Below the pieces are notes generated by a model. That model was given only the letters and a program-made list of their open reading frames with translations. It was not told the DNA's origin and made no database searches. A stretch of 11,198 bases of DNA, taken from NCBI GenBank assembly GCA_012519875.1, contig JAAYPL010000106.1:1-11198 (forward strand), given 5' to 3'. Source of the stretch: Clostridiaceae bacterium (GTDB lineage Bacteria; Bacillota; Clostridia; Saccharofermentanales; UBA5734). The position numbers and the translations under genes were made by a program. Positions 1-6,552 of the stretch are shown here, piece by piece; the stretch's first letter is position 1; the number at the start of each line of letters is the position of its first letter.

Positions 1-78
1 ACCGGATTTGAGAAAACCGTAACCTCGGCGGGACGTCTGTCGTTTACACCTTGCGGTTCCCGCTGTCTTAGGCGCACC
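1..78 (-). promoter_or_regulatory. Ribosomal protein L10 leader (rplJ-rplL autoregulatory RNA), 5' part
   Basis: On the minus strand this stretch carries the conserved blocks of the L10 leader found upstream of rplJ-rplL in Bacillota: CCUAAGACAGCGGG (72-59) and CCCGCCGAGGUUA (32-20). GCGGGA and UCCCGC from these blocks can pair to form the main stem. Leaders of this family bind the L10(L12) complex and mediate feedback on rplJL expression. It lies just after rplA and downstream of its own promoter, exactly where rplJ is expected next. The rplJ gene itself is beyond the window edge, so the 3' half of the element and any attenuator cannot be seen. Family assignment rests on recalled conserved sequence, not on a covariance search. 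Confidence 0.85.
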
Positions 79-83
79 GGATT

Positions 84-113
84 ATTCTAATGTAAACACC
101 AAACCCTTGTCAA
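84..113 (-). promoter_or_regulatory. SigA-type promoter for the L10 leader / rplJL
   Basis: Minus-strand TTGACA (113-108) and TAGAAT (89-84) are separated by 18 bp. The -35 box is perfect and the -10 box has one mismatch. The predicted start, near 77, falls right at the beginning of the L10 leader, which supports it. It lies immediately after the rplA stop, and no hairpin with a U-tract separates them, so rplJL is probably transcribed both from here and by read-through from rplA. Confidence 0.7.
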
Positions 114-121
114 GCAGTCAG

Positions 122-811
122 CTAAAGTTTGGCAGTGTTGACGCGGATGCCGGGACCCATTGTAGACGCCAGAGTGACGCTCCTAAGGTATTGACCCTTG
201 GCAGCCGCCGGCTTGGCTCGGATAATGGCATCGATCAACGTTTTGAAGTTTTCCATCAGCTTTTCCGAGCCGAATGAGGCCTTGCCGATCGGACAGTGCA
301 CAATATTAGCTCTTTCCAAGCGATATTCGACTTTGCCTGCCTTGATGTCGGAAATGGCTTTGGCAACATCCATGGTGACCGTGCCGGATTTCGGATTGGG
401 CATCAGGCCTTTGGGTCCGAGAATCCTGCCAAGACGGCCGACGACACCCATCATGTCCGGAGTGGCGACAACAACATCATAATCAAACCAATTCTCCGAC
501 TGAATCTTGGTAACCATCTCTTCCGCGCCGACAAAATCAGCGCCCGCCTCCAGAGCCTCGTCAGCCTTCGGGCCTTTGGCAAAAACCAGCACACGCTTGG
601 TTTTACCGGTGCCGTGGGGCAGAACAACCGCGCCGCGAACCTGTTGATCGGCATGGCGGGAGTCAACACCCAACCGGACGTGAAGCTCGATGGTTTCATC
701 AAATTTGGCGCCGGCTGTTTTTTGCACCAGCTCAATCGCGTCAGCGGGATCGTAGTAAGTCGAGCGATCGACCAGTTTAGCCAGTTCCTGGTACTTCTTA
801 CCTCTTTTCAT
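122..811 (-). CDS. rplA: 50S ribosomal protein L1
   Basis: L1 forms the mobile stalk of the 50S subunit next to the E site, binds 23S rRNA, and in many bacteria represses its own operon. The 229-residue product is the normal family length. It begins [15 protein letters not shown] and contains the family signature [18 protein letters not shown] in the middle of the protein. An in-frame extension upstream to 922 is possible, but it would overlap rplK by about 90 nt and has no L1 similarity. The ATG at 811 has a good AAGGAG site 9 nt upstream and is chosen. The gene follows rplK after 22 nt in the conserved nusG-rplK-rplA order. Nothing looks truncated or frameshifted. Confidence 0.97.
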   Translation of the reverse strand: MKRGKKYQELAKLVDRSTYYDPADAIELVQKTAGAKFDETIELHVRLGVDSRHADQQVRGAVVLPHGTGKTKRVLVFAKGPKADEALEAGADFVGAEEMVTKIQSENWFDYDVVVATPDMMGVVGRLGRILGPKGLMPNPKSGTVTMDVAKAISDIKAGKVEYRLERANIVHCPIGKASFGSEKLMENFKTLIDAIIRAKPAAAKGQYLRSVTLASTMGPGIRVNTAKL

Positions 812-833
812 CTCAAATCTCTCCTTTTGCCGC

Positions 834-1262
834 TTAGCCGTCGATGACGACGATGCCCATGCTGCGTGCGGTTCCTTCGACCATACGGGCACAAGATTCC
901 AAATCGGAAGCATTGGTATCAACCATTTTTATCTGGGCGATCCTCATGACTTCGGATTTGGTTACCTTGGCAACCTTTTCACGGTTCGGCTTGCCGGAAC
1001 CGAGCTCAATGTTGCAGGCTTTTTTCAGCAGTACAGGCACCGGGGGAGTTTTCGTAATGAAAGAGAATGAACGATCCGCATAGATCGTGATGACGACCGG
1101 GATAATCAATCCCGCGTCCTTGGCTGTCCTCTCATTAAATTCCTTGACAAACATGGCGATATTGACACCATGCTGACCAAGGGCTGGTCCTACCGGCGGC
1201 GCTGGTGTGGCTTTGCCTGCGGGGATCTGTAATCTTACATACCCTGTGACTTTCTTGGCCAT
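834..1262 (-). CDS. rplK: 50S ribosomal protein L11
   Basis: L11 binds the GTPase-associated region of 23S rRNA and takes part in factor-dependent steps and in stringent-response sensing. The product is 142 residues, the standard bacterial length. The N-terminal domain shows the proline-rich [16 protein letters not shown] segment (about residues 21-36). The C-terminal RNA-binding domain follows, with [14 protein letters not shown] and ending [11 protein letters not shown]. The ATG at 1262 is preceded by GGGAGG about 10 nt away. It lies 94 nt downstream of nusG, a gap that holds an AT-rich hairpin (1320-1343) and a smaller ACGC/GCGT stem (1286-1298). I could not recognise a standard L1-binding site there. 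Confidence 0.97.
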   Translation of the reverse strand: MAKKVTGYVRLQIPAGKATPAPPVGPALGQHGVNIAMFVKEFNERTAKDAGLIIPVVITIYADRSFSFITKTPPVPVLLKKACNIELGSGKPNREKVAKVTKSEVMRIAQIKMVDTNASDLESCARMVEGTARSMGIVVIDG

Positions 1263-1319
1263 TTAACGTCCACCTCCCAAAAATTACGCTCTTCGCGTCC
1301 TATCTGAACACCTGACGGT

Positions 1320-1343
1320 GCAAATAAGCAATCATTTATTTGC
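1320..1343 (-). repeat. Inverted repeat (hairpin) in the nusG-rplK gap
   Basis: GCAAATAA and TTATTTGC form a perfect 8-bp inverted repeat with an 8-nt loop, 14 nt after the nusG stop codon. In the transcript it is followed by ACCGUCAGG, not a U-run, so it is not an intrinsic terminator. It may be an mRNA processing or stabilising structure, or part of L1/L11 feedback control. No function can be assigned from sequence alone. Confidence 0.5.
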
Positions 1344-1356
1344 GGCAAGATACGGC

Positions 1357-1890
1357 TCAGATTCTGAGAATCTGAGTCAATTCCAATTCGACCGGCGTTT
1401 CCCTGCCAAACATAGACACCAGTACGCGAACCTTTTTTTTGTCGAGATTGATCTCTTCAACGGTCCCGATGAAGCTTTCCAGCGGACCGCCGATAACCTT
1501 GACCGAATCGCCGATGTCATAGTCAATGACCGGTTCCCAGCCTGACTCGAGGCCCATCAGCATCAGTTCTTCATCCGTGAGGGGTATCGGTCTGGAACTG
1601 GTAGGGCCGACAAAACCGGTCACGCCCCGAGTATTGCGAACGATATACCAAATCTCATCAGTCAGAACCATTTTAACCAGAACATAACCGGGATAAATTT
1701 TTCGTTGCGTAACTTTTTTCTTGCCGTCCTTGATCTCGATCTGCTCTTCCATCGGAACCGACACATCCTGAATAAATTCCTGAATGCCGCGATTCTCGAC
1801 TATGCGCTCGAGGGTCGCCTTGACTTTATTTTCATACCCTGAATAGGTATGGATAACATACCATTTTGCTTCGGGGGTTTCTTCTGGCAT
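1357..1890 (-). CDS. nusG: Transcription termination/antitermination factor NusG
   Basis: NusG binds the RNA polymerase clamp and modulates pausing, termination and transcription-translation coupling. The 177-residue product has an N-terminal NGN domain (about residues 9-105: WYVIHTYSGYENKV, then IYPGYVLVKM and VRNTRGVTGFVG). A C-terminal KOW domain follows (about 122-175, including GPLESFIGTVEEI and SMFGRETPVEL). The reading frame stays open six codons further upstream to a TTG at 1908. The ATG at 1890 has an AAGGAG site 8 nt away and is the better start. It follows secE by 40 nt in the conserved secE-nusG-rplK-rplA arrangement. Length and domain content are ordinary. Confidence 0.97.
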   Translation of the reverse strand: MPEETPEAKWYVIHTYSGYENKVKATLERIVENRGIQEFIQDVSVPMEEQIEIKDGKKKVTQRKIYPGYVLVKMVLTDEIWYIVRNTRGVTGFVGPTSSRPIPLTDEELMLMGLESGWEPVIDYDIGDSVKVIGGPLESFIGTVEEINLDKKKVRVLVSMFGRETPVELELTQILRI

Positions 1891-1930
1891 GGGTACAGCT
1901 CCTTCCAATCCTGACTACCCCGGTAAATGC

Positions 1931-2326
1931 TCAACCGGCAGAAGTTGTCTCAGACGCTTCCGCGGAAGGACCAGCGGTTGTCTCGGCAATGGTCGAAGTT
2001 TCCGAGGGTGTCGGTGCTGCTGTCGGCGAGCGCGAGCTACCGTCGTAAAAGCCAACAAGATTGAGCAATCCGCCGATGAGAGAGTCAACAATAAACAGAA
2101 TAATGCCGACAATAACACAGATGGCCAGCACAGTTGCCGTACTCTGAATCAGCCTCTTGCGATCCGGCCAGATAACCCGCTTCAGTTCGGCTTTAAGCGA
2201 TACGAAAAAGTTTTTCAGCCGCTTGCCTGTTCTGGCAAAAAACGATACCGTCTTGCCCACAGCACCGGTATTACGATTGGTCGTCGCCATCTTTTGCTTT
2301 GGTTTTTTTCCCTTATCTGCCATCAT
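1931..2326 (-). CDS. secE: Preprotein translocase subunit SecE with long C-terminal tail
   Basis: SecE clamps SecY in the SecYEG channel. The core is recognisable: a basic N-terminus, an amphipathic segment LKAELKRVIWPDRKRLIQST (about residues 44-63), and one transmembrane helix (about 64-91). After the helix there is a tail of about 40 residues (92-131) made mostly of Ser, Thr, Pro, Ala and Glu. Usual single-spanning SecE proteins end soon after the helix, so this 131-residue product is long for the family. By known SecE topology the tail would lie outside the cytoplasmic membrane (inference). Starts at GTG 2332, ATG 2326 and ATG 2323 are all possible. ATG 2326 has the best spacing from the AAGGA site. 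The gene sits between rpmG and nusG as usual. Confidence 0.93.
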   Translation of the reverse strand: MMADKGKKPKQKMATTNRNTGAVGKTVSFFARTGKRLKNFFVSLKAELKRVIWPDRKRLIQSTATVLAICVIVGIILFIVDSLIGGLLNLVGFYDGSSRSPTAAPTPSETSTIAETTAGPSAEASETTSAG

Positions 2327-2358
2327 CAACACTTCCTTACGCCGTCACAAGCATCGAA

Positions 2359-2523
2359 TTACTTGGTTTCCCTGTGATCCGTGTGTTTGCGGCAGAATCT
2401 GCAGTATTTTTTCATCTCCAGACGGTCAGGACTATTCTTCTTATTCTTCATTGTATTGTAATTACGTTGTTTGCACTCTGTACAGGACAGGGTGATTTTA
2501 TCACGGATTCCCGCTTTTGCCAT
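2359..2523 (-). CDS. rpmG: 50S ribosomal protein L33, zinc-binding type
   Basis: This small gene encodes 54 residues, beginning [18 protein letters not shown] and ending HTDHRETK. Two CxxC pairs, Cys14/Cys17 and Cys41/Cys44, form the zinc ribbon of the zinc-containing L33 paralogue. The [20 protein letters not shown] stretch is typical L33. The ATG at 2523 has a GGAGG site 11 nt upstream. It is the first gene after the promoter at 2600-2628, and secE follows after 32 nt, matching the common rpmG-secE-nusG cluster of Bacillota. Presence of the Cys pairs suggests synthesis under zinc-sufficient conditions. Many relatives keep a Cys-free copy elsewhere, which cannot be checked here. Confidence 0.96.
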   Translation of the reverse strand: MAKAGIRDKITLSCTECKQRNYNTMKNKKNSPDRLEMKKYCRFCRKHTDHRETK

Positions 2524-2567
2524 TTTGGATTGCACCTCCGCGTGGTATGCTGATCAAACTTAAACAT

Positions 2568-2590
2568 AAAAAAAGATCCGTCTTGGGACA
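2568..2590 (-). terminator. Weak terminator-like hairpin in the rpmG leader
   Basis: In the leader transcript a short stem, GUC-CCAA-GAC, extendable by two U-G pairs, is followed by AUC and then seven U residues. The stem is only 3 to 5 bp, so as a full terminator it would be poor. It lies a few nucleotides after the predicted start of the rpmG transcript, so it could also weakly block transcription arriving from hisE. Treat it as a possibility only. Confidence 0.2.
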
Positions 2591-2599
2591 AGCAAACGA

Positions 2600-2628
2600 A
2601 TTTTATCATAAGTCGATATCCTTGTCAA
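2600..2628 (-). promoter_or_regulatory. Strong SigA-type promoter for rpmG-secE-nusG-rplK-rplA
   Basis: Minus-strand TTGACA (2628-2623), 17-bp spacer, TAAAAT (2605-2600), with TG one base before the -10 box giving an extended -10. This is close to the best possible vegetative promoter, as expected for ribosomal and Sec genes. The start is predicted near 2593, leaving a leader of about 70 nt before rpmG. The rest of the 132-nt hisE-rpmG gap holds only a 4-bp stem just after the hisE stop (GACG-AUG-CGUC with loose U-rich sequence after it), not a convincing terminator, so read-through from the his operon is likely. Confidence 0.88.
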
Positions 2629-2655
2629 ACGAAAAAGAAGCAATAAGACGCATCG

Positions 2656-2943
2656 TCAGCGCCGTTTTTTCAGTTCCTCGTAAACATCGTCCAACGACAC
2701 GTTCTGTTCCGCCAAAAGCACGCAAAGATGATAAAGAAGGTCGCCGGTTTCATACGTTAACTCGGCGGCATTCCGGTTTTTAGCCGCGATGATGACTTCG
2801 GCGGCTTCCTCGCCGATTTTTTTGCAAATTTTGTCCAGGCCTTTATCAAAAAGATAATTCGTGTAGGATCCTTCCTGCGGATTGCTTCTTCGATCCAGAA
2901 TGACCTCATAAATCTCATCCATAATTTCGCCGATCCGGCTCAT
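2656..2943 (-). CDS. hisE: Phosphoribosyl-ATP pyrophosphatase (stand-alone HisE)
   Basis: HisE hydrolyses phosphoribosyl-ATP to phosphoribosyl-AMP and pyrophosphate, the second step of histidine synthesis. The 95-residue product shows the all-alpha MazG-like signature: GEEAAEVIIAAK (Glu45, Glu46 and Glu49, metal-binding type acidic residues) and YETGDLLYHLCVLL (Glu65, Asp68). An in-frame GTG at 2961 would add six residues, but the AGGAG site lies inside that extension, about 10 nt before the ATG at 2943, so the ATG is chosen. It follows hisF/hisI by 37 nt and is the last gene of the his operon. In many bacteria HisE is fused to HisI. Here it is separate, while HisI is fused to HisF instead. 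Confidence 0.95.
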   Translation of the reverse strand: MSRIGEIMDEIYEVILDRRSNPQEGSYTNYLFDKGLDKICKKIGEEAAEVIIAAKNRNAAELTYETGDLLYHLCVLLAEQNVSLDDVYEELKKRR

Positions 2944-2980
2944 ACTCTCACGTCTCCTCACTCAATAGTCAATAGTTTTG

Positions 2981-4210
2981 TCATTGTACCATATCCTCGG
3001 GCCGGGTGAAATTCAGCTGACCCGGCTGCGGCTCACTTTTTTCCGCCAGCAACGCATCAATGGACTGAAAAAAGCAGCTGTGCCGGCCCGTGTGGCAGGC
3101 CGGGCCAAACTGAAGGACATCAACCAGCAGACAATCACGGTCGCAGTCGATGTGCAGCGAGCGAACCTGTTGAAAATGACCCGACGTTTCACCTTTCAGC
3201 CACAGACGTCTCCGACTTCGGCTGTAATAGTGCATCAGGCCGGTCGTCAGTGTGAGTTTGAATGCTTCTTCATCGAGAAACGCCTGCATCAAAATGATGC
3301 CGGTCGTCTTTTCACGAATGATCGCGGCGACCAGGCCCTGCTCATCTTTTTTCATTCTTCCCCAGATCACATCTTGGTTTTCCGGCCGGGCCAGCTCGGT
3401 TCCGATCATGAACGGAGCCGGATATGACGGAAAGTCTTCGCTTAAATCCGGTGCCTGGTTTACCGGAACTCCCCGCAAACTCAGATACCGCTTCAACTGA
3501 GCGATCGAGACCTCATTAAAATGAAAAAGACTGGCAGCCAAGACCGCTTCGGCACCGCCCACCACGATGCCATCGTAAAAATCCGCGAGATGACCGGCGC
3601 CGCCCGAGGCGATCACCGGAATGCCGACCGAATCAGTGATTTGACGTGTAATCGCCAGATCATAGCCCGACTTGGTGCCATCGCGATCCATACTGGTCAG
3701 TAAAATTTCCCCCGCACCCAGCTTCTCGGCCTCTAAAGCCCACTTGACAGCGTCGAGCCCCGTGGCATGTGTGCCACCGGCTGTTAATACCTCGTAACGG
3801 CCGAACTCATTTTGACGAACATCGATGGCCACCACAAGACATTGGCTGCCGAAGCGTTCTGCAGCGGCACGCACCAGTTCCGGATTCCGAACCGCGGCGG
3901 AGTTCAGGGAGATTTTGTCGGCGCCGGCTTGGAGAATACGGTGAATGTCCTCAAGGGTACGAATGCCGCCGCCCACCGTGAAAGGAATAAAAACTTGTCC
4001 GGCGACCCGACGAACCACATCGATCAGGATCCCCCTTTCTTCGAGGGTTGCCGATATGTCCAAAAAAACCAACTCATCGGCTCCCGCATCGTTATACGCC
4101 TTCGCGGTTGCAACCGGGTCTCCGGCATCACGAAGGCTGGTAAAGTTAATACCTTTGACGACTCGACCGCCTTTGACATCCAGACATGGAATTATTCTTC
4201 TGGCCAACAT
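2981..4210 (-). CDS. hisF/hisI: HisF-HisI fusion: IGP synthase cyclase subunit plus phosphoribosyl-AMP cyclohydrolase
   Basis: One uninterrupted frame encodes 409 residues and two enzymes. Residues 1-252 are HisF, a TIM barrel that makes imidazole glycerol phosphate and AICAR from PRFAR and ammonia. The catalytic Asp11 ([14 protein letters not shown]) and Asp130 (VVAIDVRQ) are both present, as are FTVGGGIR and ASGGAG. A proline-containing linker follows (about 253-281). Residues about 282-409 are HisI, which opens the ring of phosphoribosyl-AMP. Its marks are [13 protein letters not shown], the acidic DCDRD cluster (Asp355/357/359), and [10 protein letters not shown] with Cys372 and Cys379. 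The usual sequence is closer to ACHTGxRSCF, so RH is a small variation. The ATG at 4210 has a GAGG site 9 nt away and overlaps hisA by 19 nt. An internal ATG at 3355 (Met286) has a closely spaced GGGGA and could in principle start a free HisI. No hisH partner is in the window. Confidence 0.95.
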   Translation of the reverse strand: MLARRIIPCLDVKGGRVVKGINFTSLRDAGDPVATAKAYNDAGADELVFLDISATLEERGILIDVVRRVAGQVFIPFTVGGGIRTLEDIHRILQAGADKISLNSAAVRNPELVRAAAERFGSQCLVVAIDVRQNEFGRYEVLTAGGTHATGLDAVKWALEAEKLGAGEILLTSMDRDGTKSGYDLAITRQITDSVGIPVIASGGAGHLADFYDGIVVGGAEAVLAASLFHFNEVSIAQLKRYLSLRGVPVNQAPDLSEDFPSYPAPFMIGTELARPENQDVIWGRMKKDEQGLVAAIIREKTTGIILMQAFLDEEAFKLTLTTGLMHYYSRSRRRLWLKGETSGHFQQVRSLHIDCDRDCLLVDVLQFGPACHTGRHSCFFQSIDALLAEKSEPQPGQLNFTRPEDMVQ

Positions 4211-4926
4211 TCGTCCAACCTCACATTGCCCTCATAAATAGCTTTGCCGACTATAACACCAACAGCTCCGGTCTGACGAACGGCTTCGATATCATCAGCA
4301 GATCCGATACCGCCGGATGCAATGATTGCCAGACCGCTTTGCTCGACCATCGTTCTGACATCTTCGGTCGCGGCGCCGCTTAGCATACCATCACGGCTGA
4401 TGTCTGTATAAATAGCCAAACGGGCGCCGGCGGCGGCCATTTCTCGAGCAAATGTCAAAGCATTCAAGCCGCTGCCGCGGGTCCAGCCATCCACGCTGAC
4501 CTCGTCATCGCGGGCATCGATACCGATGGCGGTCCGCTCCGGCCAAAGTCGCAGAACATCTTCGGTAAAAGCACGGTCGCGCACGGCGGCTGTTCCCAGC
4601 ACAATCCGGTCAATGGCATAATCCTCCAGCAGCGTGCGGACATGGGACAAGGAACGGATGCCGCCGCCGGTCTGGACCTTCAGGCCGGTTTCCTCACGAA
4701 TCCGAGCAATCAATGCCGCATGAACCGGAATGCCGGTTCGTGCGGCCTCCAGATCCACCACATGCAGCCAGCCGGCGCCGGCTTCACGAAACAAGCGCGC
4801 CACAGCCAAAGGATCATCGCTGTACGAAGTGACCTGATTATAGTCACCTTGGCGCAGCCGGACACATCGTCCCGCCAGCAGGTCGATCGCCGGATAGATC
4901 GTCATCGGTTCTTTTTTTCTGTCCAC
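4192..4926 (-). CDS. hisA: ProFAR isomerase HisA
   Basis: HisA performs the Amadori isomerisation of ProFAR to PRFAR on a TIM barrel related to HisF. Recognised motifs in order are [19 protein letters not shown] (with the N-terminal catalytic Asp), [30 protein letters not shown] (second catalytic Asp), ASGGIGS and [11 protein letters not shown]. Two starts are possible. The GTG at 4926 has a GAGGAG site 8 nt upstream and gives 244 residues. The ATG at 4905 gives 237 residues and matches the usual protein N-terminus, but has no good site at normal distance. I favour the GTG. It follows purC by 36 nt and overlaps hisF/hisI by 19 nt, which points to translational coupling. Confidence 0.95.
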   Translation of the reverse strand: MDRKKEPMTIYPAIDLLAGRCVRLRQGDYNQVTSYSDDPLAVARLFREAGAGWLHVVDLEAARTGIPVHAALIARIREETGLKVQTGGGIRSLSHVRTLLEDYAIDRIVLGTAAVRDRAFTEDVLRLWPERTAIGIDARDDEVSVDGWTRGSGLNALTFAREMAAAGARLAIYTDISRDGMLSGAATEDVRTMVEQSGLAIIASGGIGSADDIEAVRQTGAVGVIVGKAIYEGNVRLDECWPEE

Positions 4927-4962
4927 TTCTTGGTCTCCTCGTCTAAAATGTCGCGATGGCAA

Positions 4963-5853
4963 TCATGCAAGCCTTTTACCGGTCAGACGGGCGTAGGCTT
5001 CCTTGTATTTGGCACTGGTTTGGGCAATAACATCCGGCGGCAACTGCGGCGGGGGCGGAGCCTTATCCCAATCCAGCGTCTCCAGCCACTCACGAAGATA
5101 TTGCTTGTCAAAGCTTTTTTGTGCCCGTCCGGGCTGATAATCTGCTTTTTCCCAGAATCGCGACGAATCCGGCGTAAAGATTTCATCCGCCAGCATCAAT
5201 TCCCCCTCCAGCAATCCAAATTCAAATTTGGTATCGGCCAGAATGATGCCCCGGCTTTCGGCAAAATCAGCGGCAATCCGGTAAAGCTCAAGGCTTTTCC
5301 GCCGGACCTCGGCTGCCCGGTCGACTCCGACCAATGCGGAAAACACCTCGTAGGAAATGTTCACATCATGGCCGCTTTCGGCCTTGGTCGATGGGGTGAA
5401 TATCGGCTCAGGCAACCGATCGGCCTGAACCAATCCGGCAGGTAAAGGAATACCGTTCACCTGCCCCGTCTCACGATACGCTTTAAGAGCAGAGCCCTCC
5501 AGATAACCGCGGACGATGCACTCGGCCGGGAGCATGTCGGTTTTTTTCACCAGCATCGACCGGCCGGACAGAGCATCGGCAAAACGATCCAAACCCTGCG
5601 GATACTGGTGAGGATCAACACTGATCACATGATTGGCAACGATTTGCCGGGTCAGGTCAAACCAAAAAGCAGCAAGACTGTTCAAGACCACACCTTTTTC
5701 AGGGATCAGCTCGTTGAAAACAACGTCAAAGGCGGATATTCGATCGGTGGCCACGATGAGTAAATTTTCCTCAAGATCGTAGACATCACGGACCTTGCCG
5801 CGGATGAAAACAGAACGATTGATAAAATCAGTATCTTTCAGTGGTGCCGGCAT
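4963..5853 (-). CDS. purC: SAICAR synthetase (phosphoribosylaminoimidazole-succinocarboxamide synthase)
   Basis: PurC joins CAIR and aspartate with ATP to give SAICAR, the step before PurB releases AICAR in purine synthesis. The 296-residue product is the longer form of the family, like yeast Ade1, rather than the ~240-residue form. Motifs seen: RGKVRDVYD (18-26), ATDRISAFD (35-43), ECIVRGYLEGSALKAY (111-126), TPSTKAESGHDVNIS (153-167), ADTKFEFGL (206-214) and DEIFTPDSSRFW (223-234). All are intact. The ATG at 5853 has an AGGAGGG site. Its place is remarkable: it lies between hisB (41-nt gap holding an 8-bp hairpin) and hisA (36-nt gap), on the same strand and apparently in the same transcript, in the slot that usually holds hisH. 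Confidence 0.96.
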   Translation of the reverse strand: MPAPLKDTDFINRSVFIRGKVRDVYDLEENLLIVATDRISAFDVVFNELIPEKGVVLNSLAAFWFDLTRQIVANHVISVDPHQYPQGLDRFADALSGRSMLVKKTDMLPAECIVRGYLEGSALKAYRETGQVNGIPLPAGLVQADRLPEPIFTPSTKAESGHDVNISYEVFSALVGVDRAAEVRRKSLELYRIAADFAESRGIILADTKFEFGLLEGELMLADEIFTPDSSRFWEKADYQPGRAQKSFDKQYLREWLETLDWDKAPPPPQLPPDVIAQTSAKYKEAYARLTGKRLA

Positions 5854-5868
5854 AGTAACCCTCCTGCT

Positions 5869-5895
5869 ATCGGTTCGGGGCCGAAGTGAACCGAT
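5869..5895 (-). repeat. Inverted repeat (hairpin) between hisB and purC
   Basis: ATCGGTTC (5869-5876) and GAACCGAT (5888-5895) form a perfect 8-bp inverted repeat around an 11-nt loop. It begins at the last base of the hisB stop codon and ends just before the purC ribosome binding site. No U-run follows, so it is not a terminator. It may tune purC translation or mark an mRNA processing site (inference). Confidence 0.55.
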
Positions 5896-6482
5896 TAAAG
5901 AACGCCCTTGGTTGACAAAACCTCTCCGGCCAGGGAAGAATCTATGGAGGCAGCCGTAGCCAAGCTATGGGCAAAAGCCTTGAACAACCCCTCGATCTTA
6001 TGGTGATCGTTATTGCCGTAATGGCAGGTCAGGTGCAAGGTAATGCCGGCATTAAAGGACACCGCGCGAAAAAATTCCTCGGTTAACTGCGTGTCAAAGT
6101 CACCGACCTTGCCATGATCAAACCGGGCATTGAAAACAAAAAAGGGTCGGCCGGACAGATCGATCACAGAGGAAAGCAGCGCCTCGTCCATGGGCAGCGT
6201 GGCCTGGCCATAACGGCGAATGCCCCGCTTTTCCCCAAGGGCACCGGAAATAGCTTGCCCAAGAACGATGCCGATATCTTCCACGGTGTGGTGTCCATCA
6301 ACATGCAGATCACCAACAGCCTTGACCTCCAAATCCAAACCGGCATGACGAGCCAGCAGTGTCAACATATGGTCCAAAAAACCAATGCCGGTGTCCACCG
6401 ACGACCTGCCCCGCCCATCAAAAGTCACGGTAATGGTAATCTCGGTTTCCTGTGTTTTACGGTTTATCGTGGATTGACGCAT
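5895..6482 (-). CDS. hisB: Imidazoleglycerol-phosphate dehydratase
   Basis: HisB removes water from imidazole glycerol phosphate to give imidazole acetol phosphate. The 195-residue product is the monofunctional dehydratase, without the histidinol-phosphatase domain of the enterobacterial enzyme. The two manganese-binding repeats are visible as HVDGHHTVEDIG (60-71) and CHYGNNDHHKIEGLFKAFAHSL (153-174). DHML (37-40) and DLSGRP (108-113) are also present. The ATG at 6482 follows an AGGAG site 10 nt upstream. It is separated from hisC by 70 nt, the longest internal gap of the operon. That gap carries a small GGCGG-ATC-CCGCC stem (6540-6528) with no U-tract, so it is not a terminator. Confidence 0.97.
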   Translation of the reverse strand: MRQSTINRKTQETEITITVTFDGRGRSSVDTGIGFLDHMLTLLARHAGLDLEVKAVGDLHVDGHHTVEDIGIVLGQAISGALGEKRGIRRYGQATLPMDEALLSSVIDLSGRPFFVFNARFDHGKVGDFDTQLTEEFFRAVSFNAGITLHLTCHYGNNDHHKIEGLFKAFAHSLATAASIDSSLAGEVLSTKGVL

Positions 6483-6552
6483 AATTTGTTTCTCCTGCTT
6501 GATTTTTGACTATCTGATTATATCTCAGGCGGGATCCGCCGCCAAGTCAACC

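Noticed and set aside
296..847. Plus-strand open frame of 183 codons opposite rplA
   Set aside because: It is antisense to a conserved ribosomal protein gene and its translation has no family features.
812..922. Upstream extension of the L1 reading frame to 922
   Set aside because: It overlaps the end of rplK, has no L1-like sequence, and the AAGGAG site before the ATG at 811 marks the real start.
4642..5445. Plus-strand open frame of 267 codons opposite purC and hisA
   Set aside because: It is fully antisense to two well-supported genes, shows no recognisable domain, and is explained by codon bias on the other strand.
6528..6540. GGCGG-ATC-CCGCC stem between hisC and hisB as a terminator
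   Set aside because: The stem is 5 bp with no U-run after it, and the operon clearly continues into hisB.
6517..6550. Possible internal promoter before hisB (TTGACT and TATAAT)
   Set aside because: The -10 box is perfect, but the boxes are 22 bp apart and there is no extended -10 TG, so activity is doubtful.
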